From: Acanthaster planci
Lineage: Eukaryota > Echinodermata > Asteroidea > Valvatida > Acanthasteridae
Length of the DNA: 64,000 nt
Direction of reading: 5' to 3'
NCBI RefSeq assembly: GCF_001949145.1
Contig: NW_019091362.1
Span: forward strand, 5,041,831-5,105,830
Shown here: piece after piece, positions 1 through 12,836 of the stretch
How the letters are laid out: each line of letters starts with the position of its first letter
Position numbering within the stretch: the stretch's first letter is position 1
Made by a program: the position numbers and the translations under genes
Notes under the pieces: generated by a model
Database searches by the model: none
What the model saw: only the letters and a program-made list of their open reading frames with translations
What the model was told of the DNA's origin: nothing

Positions 1-1128
1 AACAATGGATGGATCGTTTGTTGATGGACATCGACAAACGTTGGTATGGTGCTTACTGTTGATAGAGTTAACGCTGGTAGTAATTTTTTAAGTGGTGTAA
101 GGGGTAATAAATGTCAATGGGCTTGGCGTTAAGTCTGACAGTAATGGTGGTGGAACAATGAATTTTGGTAGAAGCGTGTTGCTCGGTGGTAGTCGTGTAG
201 TAATGCTATATAATGGTGAAATTGGTGTGCTTGTGTTCATCTTGAGTTCTGGTATCCATGGTGATAGTGATTATCTTATGGCGGCTCTTCAACTTGATGT
301 CAGTGTTAGGGACAGTGCTGGTTTTTTCGGTACTATTGTTTGCGACGTTGGTTGTATGAAATCAGTGTCGATAATGTAGCTTGGTCTTGACGTGTGTAGC
401 AAGTAAAGTGTGCTGCCGCTATTATTGTGGTTTTATAGAAACCTTTCCGTACAAAAAAGGTTGGTTGAGCAATGGTAATGCACCAGTCACAACTTGAACT
501 TATGACATATTAGAAAGTCTTAATTTCTGTTTTTTGAAAAAAAAAAGTTCTTTTGAAAAAAAAACAGAAGTGAATATAGTGGATAGAGCCAGGGGAGAGT
601 GATGGTCGAAAAACGATCTTATATATCAAAATTTGACTTTATTTTCATTCTTACTTGTCCCTTTTGAAGGAAGAAAGGGGATGAAGGTTTCTTCAGAAGA
701 CTACTGCATAGGCACCAATGAATAAATAATAATGCTTTCAGGGTTAGTTTGCCGCCAAATGACTATGATTATTAACCAGAGTTCTTCAAAGTAGGCCTAC
801 ACTAAATAGGCCTAGACTCCTTGAATATTTCATGAGCAAACGTTTTACGCCCTAAAATTGATCGTCTAATATAGATTACGGCACAACAAATGTCTTGAAG
901 GTAATGGGTCTGCAACCATACAGGACCTTCTGCAGATACAGTCGTATCTTTCTCTCCTTAACCACTGTCACAGTTGAATTACTTGTGTTACTTATATTGG
1001 AAACAGAAGTTAAACGCAGAGCATGTCAGACAAGTAAATTTCACCCCGAGAGAATACGTTTTTTGTCAAATTGCAATCCGTTGCACAACTTTATTTGGGA
1101 AGTTTACAAGTCTTGACCATGAAAGTAA
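1..1128. other. Intergenic DNA, left edge with degenerate GGT/GTT-rich tract
   Basis: The first 430 bases are visibly enriched in GGT, GTTG and GTAGT words on the plus strand, as in a decayed simple repeat. They leave a short open frame at 158-379 whose product (73 residues, no recognisable domain) I do not believe is a gene. From 431 to 1128 I see only AT-rich sequence, an A-rich run near 536-565, and two TAGGCCTA-type words near 790 and 808. No splice-flanked exon was recognised. Confidence 0.5.
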
Positions 1129-1290
1129 TATGGGCGATTCACAATAGTGCGCCTCCAAGAGTTTGCAACCCTTTGACCAATCACAGCGCGCGAAATCTGT
1201 CGACCCATTCCAAACCCGCATTGGGTCGACAAATGTGATTGGTCAACGTGTTGCAAACTCTTGGGGGCGCACTACTGTGAAACGCCCGTA
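1129..1290. mobile_element. Palindromic MITE, copy 1
   Basis: The two ends are long inverted repeats. The left arm begins TGGGCGATTCACAATAGTGC and the reverse complement of the right end begins CGGGCGTTTCACAGTAGTGC. The match continues through CCAAGAGTTTGCAAC and TTGACCAATCAC, so the arms cover most of the 158-bp element and leave only a short centre. It is flanked by TA dinucleotides at 1129-1130 and 1289-1290, as expected of a TA target-site duplication. It has no coding capacity, so it would have moved with a transposase supplied from elsewhere. Two relatives lie at 9182-9332 and 12534-12836. Confidence 0.8.
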
Positions 1291-1603
1291 TTGTGGAGGG
1301 ATACATTTCTGAGATGAGGTTTTCACAGATATGCAGCATGTGTTTTTGCTCATGAAAAGAGTGGGGCTGGTAGGTCTGTAAAGGCCAAGCACACTTAAGG
1401 GCTTTTACGGTGACATCGTATTGTCAAAACTAGGGGTGGGGGACGATTCCTGTTCAACGCTCATATTTCCCAGCCACTCGCCATAAAGGTATTATTCAAT
1501 ATAGAGAGAGCGTAAGCCATGCATATCATGCCAGATTGTCGCATGACTACATATGTAACTATAGTTTGTCAAGGTCAGGAAGGCTTTGCCTTTCGCAGCG
1601 CCC

Positions 1604-2029
1604 TACAGTCATTTGCAAAAGTTTAAGACAACCTTGAATCTTTTTGGTATTTCTGTCACTGGGCATGCATTACACTGTCTAACTGAATGATTACTTAACA
1701 TGATTTTACAGTGGTGTATGACATCAGTGTAGCACGATATACCCATGTTTTGCAAAGGCAGGTCTTCTATGACATTTTGTCTGCAAGGCAGCATAGGTAA
1801 AAAAAAAAAGGCCACTCTAAGCAATCAGAAATAAGGGAGGGCACACTGAATATTAGACGGCTAACATGTCAAATCATGGGAATGTAGTAAAAATGTTCAA
1901 CCAAGGTACCAAGGTTACACACTGAAAATAAACACAAGTTGCCATGATTGATTAGTTTAATTAAGCTTGGTTTTCCTTCAGGTAAATGCATTTTCTATGG
2001 GTGGTCCTAAACTTTTGCAAATGACTGTA
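1604..2029. mobile_element. Non-autonomous Tc1/mariner-like element, long copy
   Basis: The left end reads TA-CAGTCATTTGCAAAAGTTTA. The right end is its near-exact reverse complement, ending CTG-TA at 2025-2029. TA duplication plus termini starting CAGT are the hallmark of the Tc1/mariner superfamily. The body is 422 bp with no DDE/D transposase motif. A short minus-strand frame at 1609-1824 is also open in the second copy (8199-8547), but it only reflects sequence identity. This copy carries about 85 bases near 1915-2000 that the second copy lacks. It lies outside any gene I can detect. Confidence 0.85.
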
Positions 2030-5000
2030 CAACTGTTCCTTGTTTAAAATTTGATAATACTCATCTGACAGAGAGGCCTATAACAGATACTGCTTATAAA
2101 ACAATTAAAATCCTACGAAGAATTGTGCATGCCGTGGATAATGTATTTAACTAGAAATGTTGGCCGAATGGTCATCAAATGACCCCCTTTCAGGCCACAG
2201 ACTGCATCCTTTGGCCAAAAACGTCTCCTGTGAGTACACCGCTGTCATCGAGTATCAAGTAAAATTAATGCTTCAGATGCATTCTTTTATCATTGTTTAT
2301 CCTTTTCGTTGTTTCATAATTCTTTTCATTGTGACTGGACACGTGAAAAAGGACTTGGCAGTTTTGTGGGGAAAGCCCCACAATAAGTTATAAATATAAA
2401 AGAAATTACAGGTGTCTTCTTCAACGAGCGCATACATAATTCAAGAAAAAGTATTGTAGTGATGGCCTAATCGTCGTACTGTTATTAATAACCTTCTGGA
2501 GCTGTAGTTTATTAATTGCACCTTCCTAAAACCATCCCTTTGAAGAATTTTTGCATTTTTGGGGGGAACAAAAATGATACTAGAAAAAACATAGTCGCCC
2601 TTCACTGTCATTCCATTCGGCTCTTTTGGTCAGAGGCTGTCTACATCATGCTATCTCGGGGGATAAATTTTCAACTCCTGAGGTCTGGCAAGTTCCACGC
2701 TGTATCCTGTTTGGTCTTGGGTCCCTCGCTTGATTTCATATTTTAACATACGAAGGTACAGTATCTCTTGGTGTAAAATATCAAGGGAAATCAGCTATGC
2801 CTCGTTTGTATGATATAGCAAAATAGAATAAATCAGATTATTTTGTTGTGTTCGGGGAATTGATTCTAAAGTTTGTGATGAAGGTGACGACCGTGAAAAG
2901 GGTGTATGGCTGGCTACATCAGACAAAATAATCAAGTCAAGAAATACAAATGGCTCTGAATGCTTTCATGTGTAGTTTTCAGATGCATCTTAATCGCACC
3001 TTTAAGAGAGCATGATAAAATGGGTATACATAATACTTTCGAAGGTGTTTATTACACATTACGAGGAAATCAAGTGTTAGATTTATCGTACTATATAAAC
3101 ATTCAAATGTAGAATCTGTTCTAAAGAGATCCAACTTCCGAATAAAACACCATAAAACAGTTAGTTTTTTTAATTTTGGTCAAAGAAGGGTTGCTCCCAT
3201 CATTTCGTTTTGGTCAGTTAACATGAAATTTCACGAGTCAATTTTTTTTTGTCTCAAGTCAACCATTCTTTGACTTTGTGGGTGAATTTGGAAAAATTGA
3301 AACGTCATTGTGTCTGCAAACCGGAAATCATGTATGAGGGGTAGGTCTCAACCCATGTTTAAAGTCTGAGTTTGACATACGTAATAGCATATAGATTTCC
3401 CGACATGTCATGAAGGGCGTCAATAGGTCATTTTTTTGTTGAAGGGTGACCAAATTTTTGATGGATCATGCTGGTGTAAATAGCACCCTTCTCTAGAAAT
3501 ATGTAGACTGCAAAATTTTTTTTGTTGGGGGTGAATTATGCACTTTTAGGGAACGAACGAGCAAACAGAAGAACGAGGGAATATCAATGTACCCAAATTT
3601 TGAAACTGTGCTGGTTAATCAGGACTAATGCACACAGTGGGTGAATATTTATCTACGAGTATATGAAAGAGTAATCAAGGGAAACAGTTCTACAATAAAG
3701 AAAAGAAACAAAGTTAAATTGAATCGTTTCGATAGGCAAGATTGGCCTACTTTTCTTTTTTTCTCTTATTTTACAATGTGTTTCTACACGTACATATCTT
3801 TTCTCATCTACACCTTCTAAATCAGCACAGAAAAAGTACGAGAAGTCTTTTGACGGACCACATCGTTCAGACCACTCCTGACACCGACCTTGAAAAATGA
3901 CCACGTAACCTGAAATCTGCAGTAACTGAAATATTTGTTTTTAATTTAGGGCTGTACTTTGTGAGTTTTGAATCTAGGTCAGAAAAAGGATGTTAAAATT
4001 TATGAAGCAGTATGTGACATATTTTGAATACAACTACACATTGTGCAACTTCAACTGATTACAAATGACTGGTTTGGGTTAAATTGAGTTCAATTTAATT
4101 GTTGGGAATCGGTTCCTGAAACTTTAATTGAGTGATACTTGCCACTGCAGGCGTGCCATATAGCAATTACCAGGTACAGTAATGGTCTGGCTTACCGCCC
4201 GCAGCCTCCTCTCTTGGGTGTTGGAGTCATTCTTTGGTTTTCATCTCATCCCGAGACTTTCCTGTCAATGGGTATTGGCAACTCGATCCAATTTACGCCG
4301 GCCATGGCAGGAGGGGGGGGGGAGACTTTCTTATGGTAGACCTTCACAAACATCACTGTTTCCTTTCTTCCTGTTCGAGGTTAAATTTCCATTTTTTCAA
4401 GAAGAGAATTTCTGAGGTATTTTTGGTTTGGTTTATTTAATTCCAGGCAGGACTTCAATTCAACAACCGATACCATTTGCTGTTTGAACAGAAAACACGA
4501 GGACACCTGTTTTTTGGCACACGCAAAGCTCATAGTGTCCCCAAACAGGCTTTACCTTAACAAACATACAACCCCATAATAATCTCTCTTTCCATACAGT
4601 TTTACAATTTAAGATATTTACATATTGGGTTTTTATATGACGACATTGAATCAACTGAAATTAATGAACGCATGCATTCAATAAAATATTGAATGGCCAT
4701 ATAATATACCTGTAACAATATTCAAATAACAACATCAGTTGTTAAAAACAAAATATACGTTTGTCAATACAATATTTTGAAAGTGAAATGAGCTATTCCT
4801 CTTTGCCGGAGCCTCTTTTGAAAATGTCACTTAATGTCATCCGTTGCATTCACGCCTATTGACTGTGGAATCCACGCTGTATCCAACTTCCAGTTGAGTC
4901 AAACACTTTCCCTGAAATGCAGCAAATGTTTATGGTGACATGAACTAAAAGATGAGCAGAATAGGGACCAAAAACCTATGGACAGACGCTCAGAACGGCC

Positions 5001-8000
5001 TTTGGTCAAGTAATCGCCGTTTTTTTGTTCGAACTGTGAATGTCGCCTACACGGTGGTAATTCAATATGTGGGTTAAGCGTCAGCACAGTGCAGCAAATA
5101 TTACGTGAAAGAGGGTTTACAAGAGATTCACTTCCTTTGACAATGGCATTACAAATACTTCCATTTGAATTACTTCTGCGGAAGGGGTCGCTCACAGCTG
5201 AATTGTTCGTCACAAACGGATGCAGACTTGCAAAAGAACAGACAATTTGCGTAGTCAGCTGTCGGTTGGGGAATAAATGCACTTAAGGTTTATTTAACGT
5301 TTTACAATGTGTTGTAACAAAAAATATATTGAAAAGTGATCATAAGTAGGGAACTTCTGTTGAACGTTGTACATGACAAAATACTTGCAGGATGTACATA
5401 ACAAAAGGCTTGCAGAAAGTCTACACAGAAAACAAAGTAGTCGAAATTTCTCCTAATGCTATCGTTACTTGCTTTTCATTTTTAAACAAGCAGCGGCTAG
5501 CGAAATTTTACACTTGCTAATAAAACGCTTTTCAATCTGATGGAAAAGTTTAATAGAGTTATAATTGCATTTCAAAACACATAGGCCTATTCCGACAAAA
5601 AATCAAAGGCTACATGGCAACAGCCGCTTAGAATTGCAAGAAGTGTCAATGATTTTTATTAAGTGTGCTGAATCCTACAAATTGCAAGATAAAATAATGG
5701 CCAGTATTCGTTCAGCATGGAAGTCTTCCTTTTTAGAAACTTTCATTGTATTGGTACATCTGGATCCATGCGCATAGTCTGTTGACATAAATTCACCTTT
5801 TCAGCTGATAGCTTCTATTCTTACTCGTCGATTTCAACGAGTAAGGTAATGGTTAATTTCATATGTTTACAAAACCGTGATTGCGCAGAATTATGGTCGA
5901 GCGAGACCTGAGGCCTTTGCTGCATTCACATTTGCGATTAATTGAAGTGTGTAACTTCCAGCCTGACTATACACGATGCTTGTCTTAACAATTCCCATTC
6001 TTCTCAGTAAGAAACTACACACTTGAATGACGAAACGTTCGAATGCCCAGACGCCCATTTTCAGATAACGTTCGCTTGTCAGTTATTTTGTAAAGGTCAG
6101 GATGATCAAACAGGCTGCGAAAGTGGTAACAGATTTACGAAAGAACGATAACAACTGAATAAATTGGATAAGAAAGGGCGAGTTTTATTTTAAAAACATT
6201 TACGACCATAAACGACGACCAAAAAATGCGACGACAAAGGTTCGGAAAAATTCAGCGAAATCGGAAATTTTCAGAAACGGGATAAATTCCTCCCCATTTG
6301 GTCACGTGAAAATGACAGCTATGTGACTAAAATTTCTTACAAATAGTTGGAATTTTCTGTTCTAAAAACTAGTCAAGACTATTTGTATAGGCAAATAGAC
6401 CCTTGCACTGGGCGTTATAAAAAGTGGGTTCCCCCCCCTGCTGCTCTTGATTCACAGGCACATTACATTAGCGATGCTTTTTAATGCCAGGTTCGCATTG
6501 TGCACGCCATCTAGTGGACCGTACACTGAGTGAGCATTCTTACCGGCATATTTAAGACGGCATCCTACCCTTTTGCAGTTGTCTTGTGAATATGAAAAGA
6601 AAGTGTTATAAAAAGCAATAAAACCACGAAAACCCGATTTAAAACTACATTCCAAGGACCAGCAACGTGATTATTTGCTCAGGAATATAATTATTATTAC
6701 TAGTACATTTATTTATAAACAAATGCAAACTGACAAACATGACGTGTGTAGACACATTTTGGCGGGGAGAAGATCTAATACAATTTCATATAATTTTCCA
6801 CTTCGGCGGGTGCATCCTGATAAACTCGGCAACATGATTGACTTTCTGCAGGTGTGCTGATAATGGTCCGATCGATTGTGATACGAAACTTCCTTTTAGA
6901 AGTAACACTTGCCTTACATCAGTAATTAGCTCATCAACGAGTATAAATCTGATGTCACACCACCGACGAAAACATCGGACAACTAGACGACAGAGCAGCC
7001 TGAGAATCCACCAAAACTAATTCTCGCCTGCTTGTAGTAAATACTTTTCACTTGTGCTCGCCCAAAAATTTATAGTTTCCTGACCAGAATTTCGCTTTTT
7101 TATTTATAACATTGTTTTTTATTTATAACACTGGGATTTTGCAATTGGGTGTGACACAGTTCAGACCAGGTTATTTTATTTACTTTTTATACTGAGTAAA
7201 ACACACTATATTTCAGTAGATGAATCTCGAAATATGCACCGTTGTCCTGAACTGTGAAGATAATTTGTTATAAAAAGGTTACAATATCAAAGAAGGAAAA
7301 AATACATATGTAAAAGAATTTGGAGGAACTGAAGCGTGGGTTCCCTCAACACTGATTGACATATCGGTACCGCACTTTAACGACGTACCATCACCATTGC
7401 GACCTCATGACGTCTTGTGACGACTAAAGATGTTTTAATCGTCAACGTACACCCGGTATTTGCTTGAGAAAACAACAGAGAGATAGAATTTCATACCTCT
7501 GCCGCTCTTCTTCCGGAAACTAACAACAGTGATTGTCTTCAAGAATTGTTTTGAAAGATGGTAAAGGGCTTGAGGGTGAATGTACCAAACAATAATGGTA
7601 AGGTAAGCGCCAAGCACAGTAAGAAGGAATAAAATAGAATATTAGAATGACACTGAAGTGGGCTAGAATCTTGTTTATGCACGTACCCGTCACAAACCTG
7701 ACAACATTTAAAATGTTAAAAAAGCAAACGATTTCAGCCAATCAGAGACAAATCGATTATGCAGTGTTCATTTAACCGAAATTCAAACTTCATATCAGTC
7801 ATCACAACTTTACTAAAGGTTGTCCAGACCAATTTCGGAAAATGTGTCATCTAATTTGTAAAATAAAATTTCAAGTTAGCGTAGCCTAGATTTTGAAAAC
7901 GGCTTAAAGCTTATCATTTTCGCAATAACAAGCTTCCGACTTCTTTTGACATCCTTCAAATAAATGAATGTGCATTACATTTCATTAAAGAAGTTACAAA

Positions 8001-8198
8001 TACGTGACTGGGATTCGGATAGACGTATTCATTGCCAGTTACAACAAATGTGCAATCTCATTCGTTGAAAATCTGTCTTTTACCGTGACCCTTCGGAGGT
8101 GAGTATTCATTTTCATTTGCTGTAATTTAAAATCGCAAAATATACGTTCAATTTGATAAGAATATACAATGTTACAAATCATTCCACCACTTTGATAA
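2030..8198. other. Gene-free intergenic stretch
   Basis: I found no frame with a recognisable domain and no open stretch bounded by good splice sites. The longest open frame is 127 codons on the minus strand at 4899-5282. It is compositionally ordinary and unlike any family I know. There is a poly-G run near 4311-4320 and a 19-bp tandem pair at 7096-7133. A short inverted repeat, TTACTCGT with ACGAGTAA, lies near 5820-5845. Otherwise I see nothing distinctive here. Confidence 0.5.
7096..7133 (+). repeat. 19-bp tandem duplication, two units
   Basis: Two adjacent 19-base units (7096-7114 and 7115-7133), each a T6 run followed by ATTTATAACAxTG, differ at one base. It looks like simple replication slippage in AT-rich DNA. 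Confidence 0.8.
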
Positions 8199-8547
8199 TA
8201 CAGTCATTTGCAAAAGTTTAAGACAACCTGGAATTTTATTGGTATTTGTGTCACTGGGCCTGCATTACACTGTCTCACTGAATGAGTACTTAACATGATT
8301 TTACAGTGGTGCATAACGTCAGTGTAGTGCCATATACCCATATGAATGTATTTCTTTTGCAAAGGTAGGTCTTCTATGACATTTTGTCTGCAAGGCAGCA
8401 TGGGTAAAAAACAAGCCAGTCTAAGCAATCATAAATAAGGGAGGGCACACTGAATATTAGACAGTTAACATGTCAAATCATGGAAATATAGTCAAAAATG
8501 TTCAACCAAGGTACCAAGGTGGTCCTAAACTGTTGCAAATGACTGTA
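8199..8547. mobile_element. Non-autonomous Tc1/mariner-like element, short copy
   Basis: This is the second copy of the element at 1604-2029. TA at 8199-8200 is followed by CAGTCATTTGCAAAAGTTTA, and the inverted end stops at 8545 with TA at 8546-8547. The 345-bp body aligns with the first copy nearly throughout. It lacks the roughly 85-bp segment just before the right terminus and has a small extra insertion near 8341-8353. One mismatch lies inside the right inverted repeat (CTGTTGCAAATG against CTTTTGCAAATG). No transposase is encoded. Confidence 0.85.
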
Positions 8548-8566
8548 AATGTCACGTTACTCATTT

Positions 8567-8594
8567 ATAGTGTGTTTGTTGTCAAACACACTAT
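8567..8594. repeat. Short perfect hairpin
   Basis: ATAGTGTGTTTG, a four-base spacer TTGT, then CAAACACACTAT give 12 paired bases with no mismatch. It sits 20 bases right of the Tc1-like element's end. It could be a relic of another element end or a chance palindrome. It is too short for a microRNA precursor. Confidence 0.6.
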
Positions 8595-9181
8595 GATTGA
8601 AACACAGCACAAGAAGGAAGGTTCCCTCAGCGCCGGATTTTATAGGTCTCCTTCAATATTTGGTAGTTTCCAATGACAATATGGATTTTTTTTCAATCAT
8701 GAATCAAATACTTCTAAGTATGTAACGTCTGTTGGCACACAAACGAATTCTAATTCTTGACCAAGCATACGTTAAATAACATTTCGCGCGAAATCGCCTG
8801 CCCATTTTCCGAAATAGCTTGAGTTCAAATTAAGATGAATGCGGGATTGCAGAGGTGCATTCGATTCGCGCAAAAATGAGGGGCAACATGCTAAACTAGT
8901 GCAATATCGGGAAGTTGAACGCTGAGTCTATACGACTGAAGGCGCCCTCTTTGAAATAGAATTTTGATTTGTTAAATCGAAATGGGGATTTGAATGTTCG
9001 TTCTATTTCGCTCGAAAATGAATGCTGCTTTTAATTATTCATTTACACATTTTCCGAAATTGGCCGGGAGAGCCTACACTAGAAATGATTTGTTAGTTGT
9101 TCTCTGTGTTTGGTTTCACAGCGTGACGATGTGCGATGGGGCGTTGTGGGGGCAAAGAAACCGCCTGACCCCTGTGAATAA
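8595..9181. other. Gene-free spacer between two MITEs
   Basis: Nothing recognisable was found. A short plus-strand open frame at 8994-9200 runs into the MITE and has no domain. Confidence 0.5.
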
Positions 9182-9332
9182 TACAGTCAATTCACAATAG
9201 TGCACATCCAAGAGTTTGCAACCCGTTGACCAATCACAGTGCGCAAAGTCTGCCAACCGTTTTCAAATGCATTTTGGGTCGACATATTTCGCGCACTGTG
9301 GTTAGTCAACGCACTATTGTGAATCGTCTGTA
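9182..9332. mobile_element. Palindromic MITE, copy 2, with deletion in one arm
   Basis: The left end reads TA-CAGTCAATTCACAATAGTGC and the right end read in reverse is TA-CAGACGATTCACAATAGTGC, with TA on both sides (9182-9183 and 9331-9332). The left arm keeps the AGAGTTTGCAACCCGTTGACCAATCAC-like block seen in copy 1. The right arm has lost about 20 bases of the matching block, so the palindrome is asymmetric. It is 147 bp between the TA pairs and non-coding. Confidence 0.8.
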
Positions 9333-12266
9333 TTGGAAAACAAATAGGGAAAAAAGAAAGGAGGATGCGAAAGAAGCTACAAAAAAAGGAGGACAGGGAT
9401 AAAAATCACCACTTTGCTTTATTGAATATCTTAAACTTGCCCCTAGTTTACTGTTTGTGAGTTTGCTGACTATGAATGCTTTGCCAATGGAAAAACTGAT
9501 GCCCATCAGTCGTGCCCTATGACGTTTACCCAGAGGTTTGTGCATAAATACCGCCGAGTACAATAGCCTGACTCACCGGCTTTATTACGAGTACCACACC
9601 ACACCACACCTCAAATTATAAATTTACTATGCCTGATAAGGATACCACTGATTTGCTATTTCACACCTGAAGCTAGGTATATGTAAGAGCAAAGACTGCA
9701 TTCTGCGATTGACAAGTGCATCATTAAGGAAAAAAGAAAAAGTAGAAACAAGAACAGATAAAGCGAGATGAGAAAAAATGTTCCCTTGTAAGTCATGTCC
9801 AGTGTATTACATAAAGCCTAGGAGACAGAAGGCGCATTGTACAATCAGTATAATGCGTGACACTGCATAATGAACATGATGATTGGAAGTTTGTTCCTCC
9901 TAGTGCCACCCACCTATTACTGATTTGCATGAAAATGATATACAACATTAAAGCTTAAGTCGAATGCCATCCACTAACACTAATTTTTACAGCGTAAAAG
10001 ATATGGGAAAAAAGTTCCTGAGCCTTGTTAGATTCTTAAGCTTACGGGTTTGTAACTGCTTTACATCATAGCACTGATGAGTGTCAGCGAACCCCTGAAC
10101 GTTTTTTAACAGTTCACTCCACCTGAGGCTACTGAGCGGCTATACTCTGTCACTCTTTATGCAACCGTACCCCTAAAATGTGAGGCTTTTGAAACTCAAA
10201 TTTGTAAAGAGAACAAAGAAACAGAATTCGTCTCAAAACAGCATTTTGAAGATTCTGCAGCTCTTGTACAAACTTGACATTATTATATTGCCTTAAACCC
10301 TGGTGGCGGCACGTCTTCGGCTCCTGTAAAAATGCCAGTGCATTGTTGGGTTTCAAGTCAAACAAGACGAAAGAAGTGGATTTAACTAGCTATTAATACA
10401 AACTACCTGTACTGCTTTTCATGACTTAAAAGCAACTGTAAAAGTTAAATGAAGTATCTATTGATGACCTAAAGAAACTGTTAATTTTCCTAATTAAGCT
10501 ACTTTTGAACTGAAAACCGAACATTATATCTCGGAAACAATTTCCCTTTGGCTCGCTCGATCGTCCTTAACATTGACACATCACATCTCACGGTTTCTCT
10601 TTAAACAAAATAAGTTTTATGTGGTGAGATGAAGTATCTATGCCTTTTACTATAGGGAGACAAGAGCAGCAAAAACACTTATTATTTGAACTGAGGCTGT
10701 GAAACTAGTCATTAACGTAGACAAGGAGAAATTAATTGTATATGTTTCGCTTGAGTTGAACTGTGTTTAGCTTTATGAATATTTGAATTGACGTCACAAA
10801 TTCTTACGTCACAAATTGTGCTCGGTCTCACGCCAAGTATGCACAGGCCTGTATAGATGACATCGATGGCAAAAGTACTTCGAAGACAGCAAACGCTTTT
10901 GCTTATTCTGACGAATTCTGATAATCAGAAGTTCTGTAGGGAATGAGAATAGAAGTTATGACCGTCCTGGAGCAGTGACAAGAAGACGAAGAGGCTGAAA
11001 GTGAATACATTACTAACTTGATGTACTTGACAAAATAAATTTCTGAGAAAAAGTCTCAACGCAGCGATAACTGAACGCACGGACATCCAACCCCACCCTA
11101 GTTGGATTGAATAATTGCGGCGTCCATGAGCGCTACTGAAGAACATGTAATATATTTTTGACTTATTTTTCATTCCATCTAAGCAGCACACCTGCAGTCT
11201 AAGAGGGCGACATCTTGCCTCAACGGTCTCTTTTCTACGATCTTTATACTTCGACGACAGAGGGCGCGTCCCTTTTTTTTTACAAAAAAGTAGAAAACAG
11301 CATAGAGACGAGTTGCAAAAAAATACGATACTCGTACAGGAGTGAAGACAATGTTTATTAAAATAACCGTATTAAAACCTCAAAAAGTGAAATACAAGTA
11401 TTTAACTGTACACACCTCAAATTTAAGCTTACATTTTACTGTTTTTCAGGCTGCTTCTTGCGGGAAAATTTCCAACAAAAATGATTCAGTCTCTTCAAAT
11501 TAGAAGTTGCTTTGAATTCATCGCCTTTATAAGATTATCTCATTTTATCATTTCATAATATAGTACCGTCGAAAGCCGTGTTTTCAACAAGCTACATAGC
11601 CTATCTTTCTGGTTCCGAAGCTACAGAACCCCCTATTAGCAGCAAACCTGAGACGCACCGATCGTAATACTTTTTTCTTGGAATAGGCTATTTTTTGTTT
11701 ACTGAGTGGCTTGCAACCTTTAAAGTTGTGGTAAAGTGCGTCCAGCATAATGCAAACACAAAGGTGCAGTCTATTATCACACAACCTCCACTTTGCCTTC
11801 AGGAATGGAAAAACAGTTTCTGAGGGCGAAAACGATGATTCTGTTCAACAGACATGAAATTTGACCTTTGCACTTTGAGATTTATTATGATTTTTTCAAG
11901 AATTCATTAATAATTTAAAACGCTTAAGTATCGTGGGAATTATTTAAGGCCCGTTTGCTGACATAATTATACCTAAGAAATAATGAATGTTCATTTTCCG
12001 AATATTTAATTTCAACTTCCACGTTATTTGACGGCAAGTATTGCCTTTTCAGAACTACAAAGTTATAGATCATTATGCTCTGTAAATTAAAGATTTTGTG
12101 AAGATTCCCGCAATATACCCATCACAGGACAGAAAACAAGACTTTTCTATGACTGACAAAAAGCGAGGTAATGTCAGACGGTGACTAAACTTCGGAAAAT
12201 TAACGAAATTTTTCCATCCTTATTCTGAATGTTTACGTTATTTCCTGCCATTATTTAAAATTAAAA
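9333..12266. other. Gene-free intergenic stretch
   Basis: No exon or gene was recognised on either strand. A short ACCACACC-type run lies at about 9591-9609. A minus-strand open frame at 10925-11191 (88 codons) has no domain or splice context. Composition is AT-rich throughout. Confidence 0.5.
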
Positions 12267-12388
12267 AACAACCAACCGACCAACCAACCCACCCACCCAC
12301 CCACACACACACCCACCCCATCCACCAACCCCTCAGCCCACACCCACCTACCAAAACCAAAACGAAACAAAACAAAACACAAAACAAA
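12267..12388. repeat. Low-complexity A/C-rich repeat
   Basis: A compound imperfect repeat begins with ACCA-type units, passes through CCCA and CACA units, and ends in AAAAC units. Its complement gives an artificial Gly/Val/Trp-rich frame. This is slippage-prone simple sequence. Confidence 0.9.
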
Positions 12389-12533
12389 AGTTAGCACACA
12401 GAAAAAAACAATATTTTTCCATTTCAAACCGCTTTCCTTAATTTCACAGTATACTTTAACCACAAAGCAAACGACGAACTCAATAAAAACCGTTTAGGGC
12501 CTACTCAAAGTCCCAAAGTCTTTAATCAGCCAA

Positions 12534-12836
12534 TACTGGCGATTCACGATGCAGTGCGCCACCAACAGGTTGTCTTGGAGAGGCCTTTCCGCAGTGCATT
12601 AAGATAAACAATCGACAAAGTCTCATTCGCTGCAGTGTGCGCGGAGAATACGAAATTGCTTTTTGCGAATTGGTGTTAGGTTGTGAAAATGATGGGAACG
12701 CCTAAATCAATGAAATATTCCCAAATCACGCACCAAGTAAGCTTAATTTCGGCAGCGTGAATGTCGCCAATGAATTTGAAAAGTGGCTTGTCTGCAGGAA
12801 ACTCTTGGTGGCGCACTGTATTGTGACTGTCGGCTA
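12534..12836. mobile_element. Palindromic MITE, longer diverged relative (copy 3)
   Basis: The left end TA-CTGGCGATTCACGATGCAG continues TGCGCCACCA. The reversed right end TA-GCCGACAGTCACAATACAG continues TGCGCCACCA. TA pairs flank both ends (12534-12535, 12835-12836) and the body is about 299 bp. The outer motif GATTCACxATxCAGTGCGCC and an inner CGACAAAGTCT-like word tie it to copies 1 and 2. The extra internal sequence suggests a distinct subfamily. It is non-coding. Confidence 0.7.

Noticed and set aside
1609-1824. Short minus-strand frame also present at 8204-8428
   Set aside because: Its conservation is explained by both being inside copies of the same Tc1-like MITE; it has no transposase motif.
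4899-5282. 127-codon minus-strand frame
   Set aside because: No recognisable motif, no splice signals, composition like the surrounding DNA.
12251-12463. 70-codon minus-strand frame rich in Val, Gly and Trp
   Set aside because: It is the translation of the A/C-rich low-complexity repeat.
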